Assembly: GCA_027922465.2 (NCBI GenBank)
Contig: BQMF02000376.1
Span: 372,001-436,000 of the forward strand
DNA from: Turritopsis dohrnii
Lineage: Eukaryota > Cnidaria > Hydrozoa > Anthoathecata > Oceaniidae
Length of the DNA stretch: 64,000 bases
Direction: 5' to 3'
Below the pieces are notes generated by a model. It had not been told where the DNA came from and ran no database searches. It saw only the letters and a program-made list of their open reading frames with translations. Made by a program: the position numbers and the translations under genes. This document shows, one piece after another, positions 44,593 through 55,352 of the stretch. Numbering within the stretch: the first letter of the stretch is position 1; each line of letters opens with the position of its first letter.

Positions 44593-45393
44593 CCTTAAGG
44601 GAAGATATTATTTGCGAAAGAAATTTTTGTGGAATATATTTTTGCGGATAAATGACCCGAAAATGCCATATTTTGCAGGATAAATTTTTGCGGATAACTA
44701 CTTCAAAAGAGATTTTGTAGAATTAATTTTTTGTGGATGCAAGAAATTTGATAAAATCAAAAGTAAGGAAACACCCAATTTAGTGCCTGGGTGTATATAC
44801 AAACTTTAGTTGAATGGAAAAAGCAAATCTATGGAATGACATCTATTTTTCCGCAGTTAAAATATCAAAAAGAATAATAAACTATAACAAACAGATAATG
44901 TGGCTGGGTCTTATCTTTGTTCACAGGAAGTCAATGTAATGCCAGCAACTGAGAATATGACTCAGTCTGGGTCTACTTCCCATAAACGAAAAGTGAAAAT
45001 AACAATAAAAACTGTGATACCACCGCAGACATTATTTCTCAAAGTAAAAGCAACAGTACGAAGCACGAAACCTGTCTTAAGTGCAGATGCTGGTTGTAAG
45101 AAGAATAATGAGTCCTTAGATGTTCAATAACATTGACTTTCCCTTTTCCATTTTCCAAACGTTTTGTAAAGACAAGATGCTGGTTAGGGCTCAGTTATAT
45201 GCAAACCAAAGTGAAAGATCAATTCTTTATGGATGAAACATTTCGAAATTTTACAGAATTTATTTTTGCGGATGACCAATAATTATTCATTTTTGCCGAA
45301 TTTATTTTGGATTTGGGCGAAATCCGCCAAAATAAAATTCGCAAAAAAAAGTTCCATACAAATTTCTTCTGCAAACAATTTCTTCCATTAAGG
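44593..45393. mobile_element. DNA transposon derivative with TA duplication
   Basis: Ends CCTTAAGGGAAGA.../...TCTTCCATTAAGG, TA on both sides (44591-44592 and 45394-45395). TTTTTGCGGATAA-type motifs in inverted orientation near both ends relate it to the MITE at 55119. A 76-codon frame at 44900-45130 has no recognised domain. Confidence 0.55.
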
Positions 45394-45837
45394 TATCAGA
45401 ATAAACATCTCTGTTCAAAAAAATATGTTCACACTCATTGTGTTATGTGATAAAAATGACCTTTGTAAATCCCAAACTGAAAAACAAAACAGATTTTGGT
45501 AGTGAAAATACACATCCATAACCAAATCACTACATAGCTGAAAGCAGAAAGTTGTGTTCTGGCTTGATTTAATTTATAGACTGTCATGTTGGATTGTGTT
45601 TGGATTTATGTTTGTTGTTCGTAAAAGGAAAATTGACAGTCATATATATTTAATTTTGCAAAATAAAATATGATATACAGCATCAAATGTATACTGATGC
45701 ATGACCGTAGACTTCATTCATAGAAAACTATGTTTCTGTTGTTGAATTAAACAACTATTCAGGGAAGCACACTCGACCAGCATTCTTTCAATTTCAAGAT
45801 TTCTCTCAATCCTCTGTGTGTTAAAACATTATACGTA
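45394..45837 (-). repeat. S-family interior (reverse orientation)
   Basis: Matches S copy 1 around 18900-19090 in reverse; lies between two TA-type insertions and continues at 46687. Confidence 0.5.
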
Positions 45838-46684
45838 CCGTCTATGTGTCTAATTACGGACAGCCTTTGTTATTACGGACATCGACAAAACATAATTCCA
45901 ACCGTCTGTAAATTAAAAACACTACACATCCCGTACTGTCAACCAAACTGTAATAAAACAAACTTCAGAGATAATTAAATTTATTTGAACGCTAGAAAAT
46001 TACCAATATGCCATTTAGAATTTATTTTTCTAAACTTTAAAGATTTAAAATAGACTGCGCTCTCTTGAGAATCATGCGTATTTTTATGAGCTCCGTGTGT
46101 ACAATGGTAGCCATATTTACGGATAAAAAATAATAATGGCCACCTCCGTCATGAAATATCGACAGGTCGAAAATTTATGTTTAAAAATGAATTGAGGAAT
46201 GAAAATGTTTTTAGATCATGCTTTTAGAAGGTTAATTATCATAAAATAAGTCAAATAAATAAAGTTTTTGTACGTCAATCACAGTGGGGGAGGACACTTT
46301 TTACTGAGTATTGAAATATAGGCCATTATGATTTTCACGGTCCATTATCAGAGGCGTAGTTAGGGTCAGTCAAAAAAAGTGGAGGAGTTCAATATTATGA
46401 TAGTTCTTTTCAGTCTTAAGTAGCCATTAGGTTACTTGCACGCTTTCCTTTTCAACCCTAAATGGCTTAACTCTCCTCCACAAATTTTGACTGACCTCTG
46501 GCTGCGCCTCTCATTATTCTTCAAGTGTTGCTGCTAATTGCTCTCTATTGGATTGCTCTGTTTCATAAAACATTTTATTCAGTTATACGTGGCAAGAATG
46601 CATGTCTATTTTCGTGACAAGAATGTTTGTTTACATTTTGTGTCCGTAATTACGAAGGCTGTCCATAATTAGACACATAAACGG
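45838..46684. mobile_element. TA-inserted DNA transposon derivative within S
   Basis: Inverted repeats of about 32 bp: CCGTCTATGTGTCTAATTAC / (inverted) CCGTTTATGTGTCTAATTAT, TA at 45836-45837 and 46685-46686. S-family sequence continues on both sides. Contains the second hAT-like MITE. Confidence 0.65.
46349..46511 (-). mobile_element. hAT-like MITE, copy 2
   Basis: Reverse-orientation copy of 31386-31548, inside the TA-inserted element. CATTAT occurs on both flanks and may be the remnant of a target duplication. Confidence 0.6.
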
Positions 46685-46686
46685 TA

Positions 46687-47296
46687 ATTGGTTTTCTGAA
46701 CTTCTTCTTGCATATATGACATCACATATTTACTTGCTACTCTTTGAATTAACTGGTTGAACTGGTTGTTCTCCACATGAAAAGGGTTTCCTTTACGGCT
46801 GTATATCATCGTGCTTTCAGTTCAGTTGGGCTACATTCTATCAGGATCATACTAAATAAATCTTCAGCCTGGCTATTGATAATGAATTTTCACCTTTGCA
46901 CTGAAATCACAGCTTCAATGGCCACATTATTATTGTTTTCAACAAAAACAAAACATCATCGATATCAATGTTTTTCTGGTTTTTACACGTTCATTCAAAA
47001 GTTTTTACAAAGCTTTCTAAGAAAACGATTTATTTCCATCATTTAACGCTTCATCTATTAAATCATTTTAAAAGTTTGCAGAAAAAAGCAAAGTCTTCCA
47101 AAGCCCATCTGCACTGACTGAAAAAAATGGCGTACTACTTCACGGTACACTAGCCTCTATTCTTATATACTATGGGTAGGCGAAAATTCAATACTGAACT
47201 GCGGCTATAAAAGTTAACGGAGAAGAAGGAGGAGAAGAAGAAGGAGAAGGAAAATGCCAATTTTAACATATATTTCACCCTATGGGGAAATATATA
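46687..47296 (-). mobile_element. S-family 5' end (copy 4, reverse)
   Basis: On the - strand begins TATATATTTCCCCATAGGGT at 47296, then the CTTCTCC tract and the shared interior. It ends only about 90 bp before the start codon of the decarboxylase gene. Confidence 0.6.
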
Positions 47297-47386
47297 AAAA
47301 GCTTGTAATATAAAAAGTCATTCGAAGATAAACAAAAAGTTGCTTTTCGTTTGAATTTTAGGGACTAGAATTATTTCCTTTCTAAA

Positions 47387-49816
47387 ATGTCATTTAAATT
47401 GAAAGCTACTGGCTTTTATAAGAACGTAGTGGAAATATGTAAAAATGATATGACCTTGGAAAAGTTCATCCAGCAAAAGGTGAATGCTGCTAAACGTACC
47501 TTCAAGGACGATTCATTTCTTGTTTGTGATCTTGGAGATATCATCAAGAAACATAGAAGATACTTCAATGTTTTACCACGAGTTGAGCCATTTTATGGTA
47601 AGTGATGTTTGCAAGGACATTATTCACCACTTCATTTATTAAAGAGAGTTAAAGTGGACGTAAGGTTAAATAATAAAGAAAATTAAATTTAAAACAATTT
47701 TTTAAAAAGTTGCTTTGGAGAATTCATTTCAAATATTTTTGTGTCAAATTTTTATGCCATTGAAACCCGCTGAAATCTCAAAGCCGTGCAACTTTAGAGT
47801 TCTGTAATCTAAAAGCCATGCAACGTTAGTCCTGTAATCAAAAAGCCATGCAACTTTAGTTCTGTAACAAGTTTGCACCAGATGCAGCAGTATGCACCAG
47901 ATGCAGCAGTTAACCTAAAATCATATATCATCCTTGTTTTTATTTTAGCTGTGAAATGTAATCCAGATAAAGTGGTTTTGCGACTTCTAGCTGACTTGGG
48001 TTGCAGCTTTGATTGCGCCAGTAAAAAGGAAATACAAGATGTTTTAGACCTTGGTGTATCACCTGAGCGAATTATATTTGCGAATCCTTGCAAGCAAACA
48101 TCATACATCAAGTAGGTTCCAATTTGTTGTTTCATTATTAGCATCTTTCTAATTCGAGTAGCACTTGAAATAAAGTGTTACCCTGGGTTCAAGGTTGGTG
48201 TTATCTCTACAAAGTTATTCAGTGTGTATGCCACATCTGCTTGGGTTTCAGAACATTCAATGACTTTCACAGGACAAAATGACGTAGAGTTTTTGGAAAC
48301 AATGCCGCAAATCGATTTTTAAATTTAAGATCATGCAACTTTGACCTTCAATTCGTTTCTATTTTAGATATGCAGCATCAGTTAAAGTGAGCCTTATGAC
48401 ATTTGACAATGATCAAGAGCTGTATAAAATAAAAGGGAATTTCCCTAATGCTCAATTAGTTATACGAATCAAAGTAGATGACTCGAAATCCACTGGACAG
48501 GTTAGATGTTTCTACATACTAATAATCCCCCCAGTACAGTCTATCACACTACTCATACTGTTTTTCCTAAATTTCATCTCCTTAAGTTGGGCATCAAATT
48601 TGGTGCATCAGTTTCTCATACAAAGCAGTTACTAGAAATTGCGAAGAACCTTGATTTGAACGTAGTTGGTGTAAGGTAATTTTCAATGATCATATTTAAC
48701 ATAATATCGTTTTCATATATCTTATAAAGCTTTTGTTATAATCATTTACAGCTTTCATGTTGGCACTGGCTGTTACGATGCCAATTCATACTACACAGCA
48801 GTACAAAATGCACACCGAGTGTTCAAACAAGCTGTAAATATTTTTAATATTTTCCTTTATCTGATTGAAAATACCTGACAACAGATTTAGTTAATGGCTT
48901 CATATTTATTTTTTGTCAGTCTGAAGTCGGCTATGAGTTCAACCTGCTTGATATTGGTGGCGGGTTTTCCGGAGATAAAAATGCGCGGATGTCATTTGAG
49001 CAAGTAAGCAAAAGATCATCAGTATTTCTTTTCATTGCAACGACCTTTAGGCTGGAAAAAAAATGAAAATTTATATATTTACATTTAAATCGCTTGAAAC
49101 TATTATGATTCATTTCAGGCTGGTGCTCAAGTGAATATGGCACTGGATGAATACTTTCCCAAGAATAAAAATGTTCGCATAATTGCTGAACCTGGTCGCT
49201 ACTTTGTCGCATCTGCGTTTACTGCAGTATCTTGTGTTATCGCGAGTCGCCTATTGCATGACGATGATGGTCAAGAACATTATCATTATTATCTCAATGA
49301 CGGTGTCTTTGGCACATTAAATTCTGTTGTATTTGATCACTTTCAACCAGTATTGATACCTTTGGTCAGGAATACTAAGATTTGCAAGTCTACCTTGTGG
49401 GGACCTACTAGTGATCAAATGGATTGCATTTTAAAGGAAGCAAATATTCAGAAGGTTAGTTAATCTGTTGAAACTTAATGATCGTCTTCTCTTTTCTACA
49501 TGGGTTGTTTATGTGGGCAAATTTCCTGTTAATGAAAAGTACTGCGAAAAATTCAACTTCTTTACAAAGAAAGCACGTCACCTTCCTGCGAGTACGTTGA
49601 TCGTGGACTTCTTTATTCATATGAGCAGCTTTCCTTAGTTCTTCTACCAGTTAGTTTTTGTTCGATATCAACGGACCTTATTGAATCTTTTTCTTTTTTC
49701 AGTTAAACATTGGTGACTGGGTGTACATCAAAAACATGGGAGCATATACTACTTGCTGTGCAAAAACGTATAACGGTTTCCAAATACCAAACGCAATATA
49801 TATGTGTTATGAATAA
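47387..49816 (+). CDS. ODC: Ornithine decarboxylase family protein with Cys-to-Ser active-site change
   Basis: Eight exons: 47387-47597, 47949-48111, 48368-48500, 48587-48675, 48752-48833, 48920-49003, 49119-49454 and 49703-49816. All have GT/AG borders and phases that agree, giving 403 aa. This fold-III PLP decarboxylase family makes putrescine from ornithine in the cytosol. Seen: PLP lysine K73 in P-F-Y-A-V-K-C-N, F-D-C-A-S, H201 in S-F-H-V-G-T-G-C, the G239-G-G-F phosphate loop, E278-P-G-R-Y, F-D327-H and N-M-G-A-Y. The usual W-G-P-T-C-D active-site motif reads W-G-P-T-S352-D, so the catalytic cysteine (Cys360 in mammals) is serine. It is shorter than the mammalian enzyme (about 460 aa) and lacks a PEST-like tail. 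It may be a slow or altered-specificity decarboxylase or an antizyme-inhibitor-like pseudoenzyme; retention of the lysine argues against loss of PLP. Confidence 0.85.
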
Positions 49817-50212
49817 TACTGGCACTAACATGGAAAATGTTTTGTAATAGGAGATTAGATTGAGAACATTTCCAAAGCTTGTGTTAACTTTCAAGTCGCT
49901 GTAATTATCCATGTTTGATGGCCGAGTATGAATTTTTGTGCACAATAGACAAATGTGACAAATGGTTAGCATTTTACTTCAACAGTTCGCAACCCAGTAA
50001 CCTTGTGATAAAATATTTACTTTTTTCAGTGAGGTTATGGCTTCAACCCTGAGTCGTACCAACAACATAACTGTATAATTCAATTGATTCGTCAAGGAGA
50101 TTGTCTAGTTGAGCGGTGTCTTTGTATCCTAAATAGGTCTTTAAATAGGGTCTCCTTGTAGACCTCCTTCGATGACAGTACCATCAAGAACTGAAGAAGT
50201 CTTTCTGAGTAA
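49817..50212. other. 3' flank of the decarboxylase gene, no further gene
   Basis: AT-rich; likely 3' UTR and spacer. No canonical AATAAA was noted close to the stop codon. Confidence 0.4.
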
Positions 50213-50505
50213 ATAATTGCTCATGCAGCGAGCGTAAGCGAGCGAGGAGGCATAGTAGTTTCACGAGATAGGCGAATGTCAGTTCCGATTTTGTCCTTCA
50301 TCTTCATCCTCATCATCTTACAACTTTTCGTGTTGACGTTACACGGTGGTATACCATTATTAGTTGACTTTGCTTTTTTCCCGTTTCAAAGCATGGTACT
50401 GTAAGTGGGAGACAGAATGTTTTTTTCGTATCTCTTTCCTTATTTACTATTATATATACTATGTTATTTAGAAATTTCGTATGCTAAAATTGCTTAAGCA
50501 TTTTT

Positions 50506-51296
50506 AATTTCGCTAGTATAGCGAAGTATTGGTATCGTCGTTCTATGTATCTCCGTGACATTTTGGACGATCTCACTAAAGTAAATAATTGCAAATAATT
50601 GCAAAAAAAGCCATGTCCGCACACGCCTTAGCAACAAAATCTTTTGCAGGCTGACTAACGGGCTAAATTTGGACCAAATTATGAAAGTTCTCCAATTTTC
50701 ATAAAACTTTGCACAAATCACAATTGAAAGGTGCTGATTTCGAATTTGACAGTCATTTTGTCAAATTTGGCCAAAATTGGGCAACTCGGGCCAAATTTGG
50801 ACCAAATTATGAAAGTTCTCCAATTTTCATAAAAATTTGCACAGAGCACAATTGAAAGGTGCTGATTTCGAATTTGACAGTCATTTTGTCAAATTTGGCC
50901 AAAATTGGGCAATTCGGGCCAAATTTGGACCAAATTATGAAAGTTCTCCAATTTTCATAAAAAATTGCACAAAGCACAAGTGAATGGTGCTGATTTCGAA
51001 TTTGACAGTCATTTTGTCAAATTTGGCCAAAATTTGGCAATTTGGCAATTTGGCAATGCTATATTGAGAATGTTTTATAATTGTTGAGAGTAGATTTGTG
51101 TAATTGTGACACCGTCCTGAAGACTTTAAGCCAAATTTGAGACGAATAAGTTTTGATCTATTTGTTTTGTATAATTGCGAGTTGAAATTCTGCTACCGTT
51201 ATCAACTATTGCATTTCACAGTTTTATGAACAGTATATATTTGTTAGAATTGTGAGAATGCAATATAGCGAAATTTTCGACTACCAAGTCGTCTTG
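50506..51296 (+). mobile_element. Element Q: hairpin-ended insertion with tandem core
   Basis: ATTTCGCTA at 50507-50515 is repeated inverted (TAGCGAAAT) at 51266-51274. It is followed by hairpin CGACT-ACCA-AGTCG (51278-51291) and the end TCTTG|T. P sequence lies on both sides. The layout and the TCTTG end are the same as in S. Non-coding. Confidence 0.6.
50660..51045 (+). repeat. Three tandem units of about 128 bp inside Q
   Basis: Units start at about 50660, 50788 and 50916 with GGGCCAAATTTGGACCAAAT (first unit GGGCT). They are nearly identical, and the last ends in a short GGCAATTT reiteration. Confidence 0.75.
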
Positions 51297-51539
51297 TTCA
51301 TATTACTTTTGCGTTGTTTTAGTGAAGTAAACGACAAGGATTTTGAAGCACAGCTTAAAATCTGAAATTTTGCCAACCATACATTGTATTTTTGTTTATG
51401 TGTTAGCTCTAAATCTTTCATTCAATAAATTTTATTCAATGCACTGATTTTTGGCAGATTTTGCCTTAAAAATATTTTAATTGGATTTTTGTGTATGCAA
51501 GAAAGCCATATTACAAATGGTCATTCTTTATGGAACGCC

Positions 51540-52045
51540 ATAACTGCCATAAGTGATCGTTCAATGCTTTGCGTGGTAGTAATATCGCTTAGCGCCGTAG
51601 TGATATCGCTTTGCACCGTAGCGATAACGTATTGCGATGTAGTTTTCTGGAATTGCGAAGTAGATGTGTTTGACAGCGCAGTAATTAACTTGACTTGCGC
51701 AGTAGACAATTCACATTGCGATGTATAAAATCTTGTTGGTGCACTAGTTAAATCATTACGTGGTAGGTGAGTTTTCGTTACGTGGTAGTGTTAAATGGTT
51801 ACGTCGTGGATAAATCATTACGTGGTAGCTATATCGTTACGTGGTAGTTAAATCGTTACGTGGTAGATAAATCGTTACGTGGTAGATAAATTGTTACGTA
51901 GTAGATAAATCGTTACGTAATACTTAAACCGTTACGTAGTAGATAAATTATTACGTGGTAGATAAATCGTTACGTGGTAGATAAATCGTTACGTAGTACT
52001 TTAATCGTTACGTGGTGGTAGGTTAATCGTTAGGTGGTAGTTAAA
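51540..52045 (+). repeat. Minisatellite, period about 20 bp, homogeneous on the right
   Basis: From about 51750 the unit is close to TTACGTGGTAGATAAATCG and occurs about 13-15 times. To the left (51570-51730) the same period continues with diverged units such as GTAGTGATATCGCTTTGCACC. The long frame across the left part is a by-product of the repeat. Confidence 0.7.
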
Positions 52046-53404
52046 TTGTTACATCCCTCCCCCACATGTGTTTGAAGCACTCTCCCCCGCAGGGCTATTA
52101 CATATTTCTCTGCTTTCTGGTTATTTCCGTTTCATGAAAAGCTTCGCAAGAAAATTCATTGATTTTCTTAGGTGGCCTCCTCTTTTTAGGTGCCTCTTTG
52201 ATTAGTCTTCGACTATTAGGAGTGCCTCTTATCAATCTTGTCAAGGCTTATATATGGAATCTATTATTTCTTGATTTACTAATTTGTATAGTTATTTTAC
52301 CATCTATATATGCTATCATGGTTTTAGTTCAGAACTTCATCTTATTTTACTGAGGTGTCAATCAGTGATCCACGAGTCATTTAAAAATCTTTCAGCTGAT
52401 GCTAATAAGATTTGAAAATAACTGTTTTGTTTCAAGAAAAATCATCAAACTCTAGGGATCTGCAGTAAACATCATGTTCACGCGACATATGTAACATAAA
52501 CGAATCTGGTGGCAATGCAATTCGGCTTTGTGTGCTGTTGACGTCAAAACAATTCATTTTTTTATTAAGAAAGAATTTTCTTTTGTTCTTAATCAATGAA
52601 GTATGAATGTAAAATGTAGAATTTTCAAAAATATTTACACACGAATGTTTAGTTTGTTCACAAAAAGCTCAGCGGTGGTTCATAATTGACTGTGTTATAG
52701 CATAGAAATATATGGTTATAGCAATCATGATGATTGAAAATGGTGGTAGAAAAGCTAACTTGGAAAAATGCGACGATGTTCGTTATGCGTACCATGATTT
52801 AAGCAAGAAAGTAGTTTCACAAGTAATACTAGCTAAGTTCCCTTCATCGCTGAAGATCGATGAGCAAAAATCTTTTACTATCCTTGTTTTTCCCGTAAAG
52901 GAAGGACGGAGATCAACCTTAGATCAAAGTTGGACCGAACATATCTTAGCTTTTTGTGTATTTGACTTTCCCATTTCCTTTCTGTGAAAATTTGATTGCT
53001 TCTCTGCCTAAGTTGAAGATCTAATGGCTAGGAGTCACTCTTCTCTCATCATTGGGACAATAGACCTTTTCATCAATTAAGTCACTTTCGATCTTTACAA
53101 CCTTTGCCTCGTTTCTGATCATTATAATATTGTGATGACATTTTTTCATGACAACAGTGGTCATAAAAGTTAACATTGATTTTTCTATCATGCAAAGAAA
53201 CGGAGTATGATAAAAAAGAAATTTAGGAATGTCTATCAAATTAATTAAGCTGCAAATTCAAAAGGGTGTATTTACACAATGTGATAAGATTCAGCCAGTA
53301 TCACAGAGAATCACATAAACAACTTATATGTGATTCGTTGACAGAAGTAGAAGGGAGTGTTAATAACAACAAAATTATTACGACGATGCTTTCACATAAT
53401 TTTA
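52046..53404. other. No gene supported
   Basis: Two short + strand frames (52159-52353, hydrophobic; 52712-52987) have no recognised motif or splice context. 53308-53330 has a short inverted repeat, CACATAA...TTATATGTG. Otherwise AT-rich. Confidence 0.4.
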
Positions 53405-53406
53405 TT
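53401..53406 (-). promoter_or_regulatory. Polyadenylation signal overlapping the stop codon
   Basis: On the - strand the stop reads TAATAAA: AATAAA begins inside the TAA stop of the integrase-like gene. Cleavage would leave a very short 3' UTR. Confidence 0.45.
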
Positions 53407-54757
53407 ACATGTGTTGATTGATTATGTTTAAAGCTTTTTCATAATAATCGATACCATAGTTGGTACTATTTTCGAAGTTTATCTCATCATTCAGTTCATT
53501 TAAGCATTCCGTACTTAACATATTTGGAAATGTGAATATAGGTCTCGAGTCAGATACATCACTTTCACCATCAGACACAGATCCGTCCACACCATAATGC
53601 AGAATATCCCCTATATTTGCATCTATTCCCTGAGGACATTGATATTGCCCAGAAATCCACAATTGCATCGGTGTCGATCGGGTGGTGCGCATTCGGTGTC
53701 GTGACCATGCCCTAACCCAAATATCCAATCGTCTTTGAATTTCAGGCATGAAAACATAATGCAAAGCAGCCAGGTTTTCTGGTATGAGTGGATCCATGAG
53801 TCCATTGTCTTCCATGAAGTAGAACAACGAGTAAAAGTATGATAAAACTCCTTCAAACACATCTTTCCAAAGCCGCTCTATTCTTTGGTTATGGGTACTT
53901 TTACCAGTTATCATACTTCCTCTGTTAGGACCCATCTTGTCAAGCATGAAATCGGCGACCAAGATGTTTTCTTTTCCTTTGTCGGATCTGACTCGAGAAG
54001 GGATTCCATACATCTGAACTCCTTGAAGAAAACATGAAAGCACAGTTTCTGCTTTGTTGTTATCACGACATTGAAGAACAACAGGCAAACGGCTGAATCC
54101 ATCTACGACACCTACAATGATAAAGTTCCATCTTACCAACTTATGATTGGTATCGAGATGCCACAAATGATTGGGGCCTTTTACATTGTAAGCTCGTCGA
54201 CGGAGTTTACCATTCTTTCGCTGCTGTACGCCAACTTCATCAACACGGTGAATACTATCTCGCAATCGCATTCTGGGAACTCTAACACCAACTTCGCGAA
54301 GCATACATTGTATCATAGCTTCGCCACAGCGTGGAAACTGCATTGATATCTCATTAATCCGTTGGTCTAATTCGGTATTTGAGATATCCACAAAAGCTCT
54401 TTTAGATAAATCATATTCGCTCATCCTTCTAAATATTGTGCGCTCAGAAACTCCAAGCATTGTGCTTATCGTAGCAATCTTGAAATCTTCATCGAGCAGA
54501 TTTTCCAAAATGAACTTCGGAATGAAAAATTTGGAAGCTCCTGCGTTTGACTTTATTTTCACGGGTGTCTTGCCTCCAAACTTGCAACAAGCTATGCGAA
54601 GGTTCATCATGTCTTGTCTGCCTCTCACGCCAAGAGTAGTAAGCTCTTCTTCACTCAATTTTCCAACAATATCTGGAGTTATTTTCTCTTTGGAAAATGT
54701 GTTGGTTAGATCTTTCATATTAAGATCGTTTAATATCTTTGCCATAGCATTTTCCAT
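53405..54757 (-). CDS. SAM-domain/integrase-core protein (IS3EU-like transposase or domesticated derivative)
   Basis: 450 aa from the ATG at 54757. The frame is open further upstream to 54799, but those codons lie over a pyrimidine-rich tract ending in AAG at 54765, i.e. a likely splice acceptor, so I prefer the internal start. Residues about 4-60 form a SAM-like domain (N-D-L-N-M-K-D-L...[11 protein letters not shown]). Residues about 76-165 are helical with an HTH ([16 protein letters not shown]). The integrase core has D202 in W-H-L-D-T-N, D259 in R-S-D-K-G and E294 in H-N-Q-R-I-E-R-L-W, near D,D-35-E spacing. The C-terminus is acidic/Ser-rich. Related proteins are widespread in cnidarians and fishes, in my recollection. 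The frame is intact and all three acidic residues are present, so it is either a young transposon or a host gene. No flanking inverted repeats were found. Confidence 0.75.
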   Translation of the reverse strand: MENAMAKILNDLNMKDLTNTFSKEKITPDIVGKLSEEELTTLGVRGRQDMMNLRIACCKFGGKTPVKIKSNAGASKFFIPKFILENLLDEDFKIATISTMLGVSERTIFRRMSEYDLSKRAFVDISNTELDQRINEISMQFPRCGEAMIQCMLREVGVRVPRMRLRDSIHRVDEVGVQQRKNGKLRRRAYNVKGPNHLWHLDTNHKLVRWNFIIVGVVDGFSRLPVVLQCRDNNKAETVLSCFLQGVQMYGIPSRVRSDKGKENILVADFMLDKMGPNRGSMITGKSTHNQRIERLWKDVFEGVLSYFYSLFYFMEDNGLMDPLIPENLAALHYVFMPEIQRRLDIWVRAWSRHRMRTTRSTPMQLWISGQYQCPQGIDANIGDILHYGVDGSVSDGESDVSDSRPIFTFPNMLSTECLNELNDEINFENSTNYGIDYYEKALNIINQHM

Positions 54758-55118
54758 CACATATCTTAAAAAAAACGAAAGAAAAAAAAGATGAAGCATT
54801 TTTGTGGTGATGTTACGTAATCCTCATGTGCTAGTAAATTTTAGACAAACTTAGATGTAAAATTGGAATTCTTCTAACATTTTGTGAGAACCATACAGAA
54901 TTCTTAAGAATACTTTGCGGGCAACAGTTGGGGAAAGAACAAGTAAAATTGTATATTGCATGCACTGAAGACGAACATGTATGTAACATGTTTTATAAAC
55001 AAAAAATATTATATAGAGATATAAGTATATAGATATATAGAACAAGAAAAGCTTTTCTTGAAAAAAAGAAACAAGCATAATAATTACATCTTTTGTTTCA
55101 GCAAACTTCTTTTATATA
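54758..55118. other. Upstream of the integrase-like gene
   Basis: The pyrimidine tract (as read on the - strand) at 54768-54795 supports an intron ending at 54765. An upstream exon was not recognised. Confidence 0.4.
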
Positions 55119-55277
55119 CCTTAACGAGATAAATTTTCGCGGAGATAAATTTTCGCGGAGATAAATTTTCGCGGGTTTCGCGGATTTTGGCCATTTCCGC
55201 GAAAATATGACTCCGCGAAATGGAAAAAAAATTTCATCCGCGAAAATATGTCCACGCGAAAATTTATCTCGTTAAGT
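55119..55277. mobile_element. MITE rich in TTTTCGCGG motifs
   Basis: Inverted ends CTTAACGAGATAAATTTTCG; AGATAAATTTTCGCGG is repeated three times on the left arm. TA precedes it. Related to the larger element at 44593-45393. Confidence 0.65.
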
Positions 55278-55352
55278 TAGTTGACAAAATTGTGTTCACT
55301 GCGCGTCGATTATAAATTACTGGTTCAAGCAGCGAAGAAAGTTGATCCATTA

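Larger units (their letters stand above)
50213..51480 (+). mobile_element. P-family element, copy 5 (3' end missing), split by element Q
   Basis: 5' end ATTGCTCATGCAGCGAGCG, then the P interior, resuming after 51296 with CATATTACTTTTGCGTTGTT and fading near 51480. Its 3' hairpin end is absent. Confidence 0.55.

Noticed and set aside
51750..52045. CRISPR-like array
   Set aside because: The repeats are contiguous, with no unique spacers, in a eukaryotic intron-bearing region; it is a minisatellite.
52712..52987. 91-codon + strand frame as an exon
   Set aside because: No recognisable domain, and I could not place convincing splice borders.
54758..54799. Longer N-terminus of the integrase-like protein (14 extra residues, Phe/Leu-rich, signal-peptide-like)
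   Set aside because: These codons fall on a pyrimidine tract ending in AAG, i.e. a probable intron end; the downstream Met is a better start.
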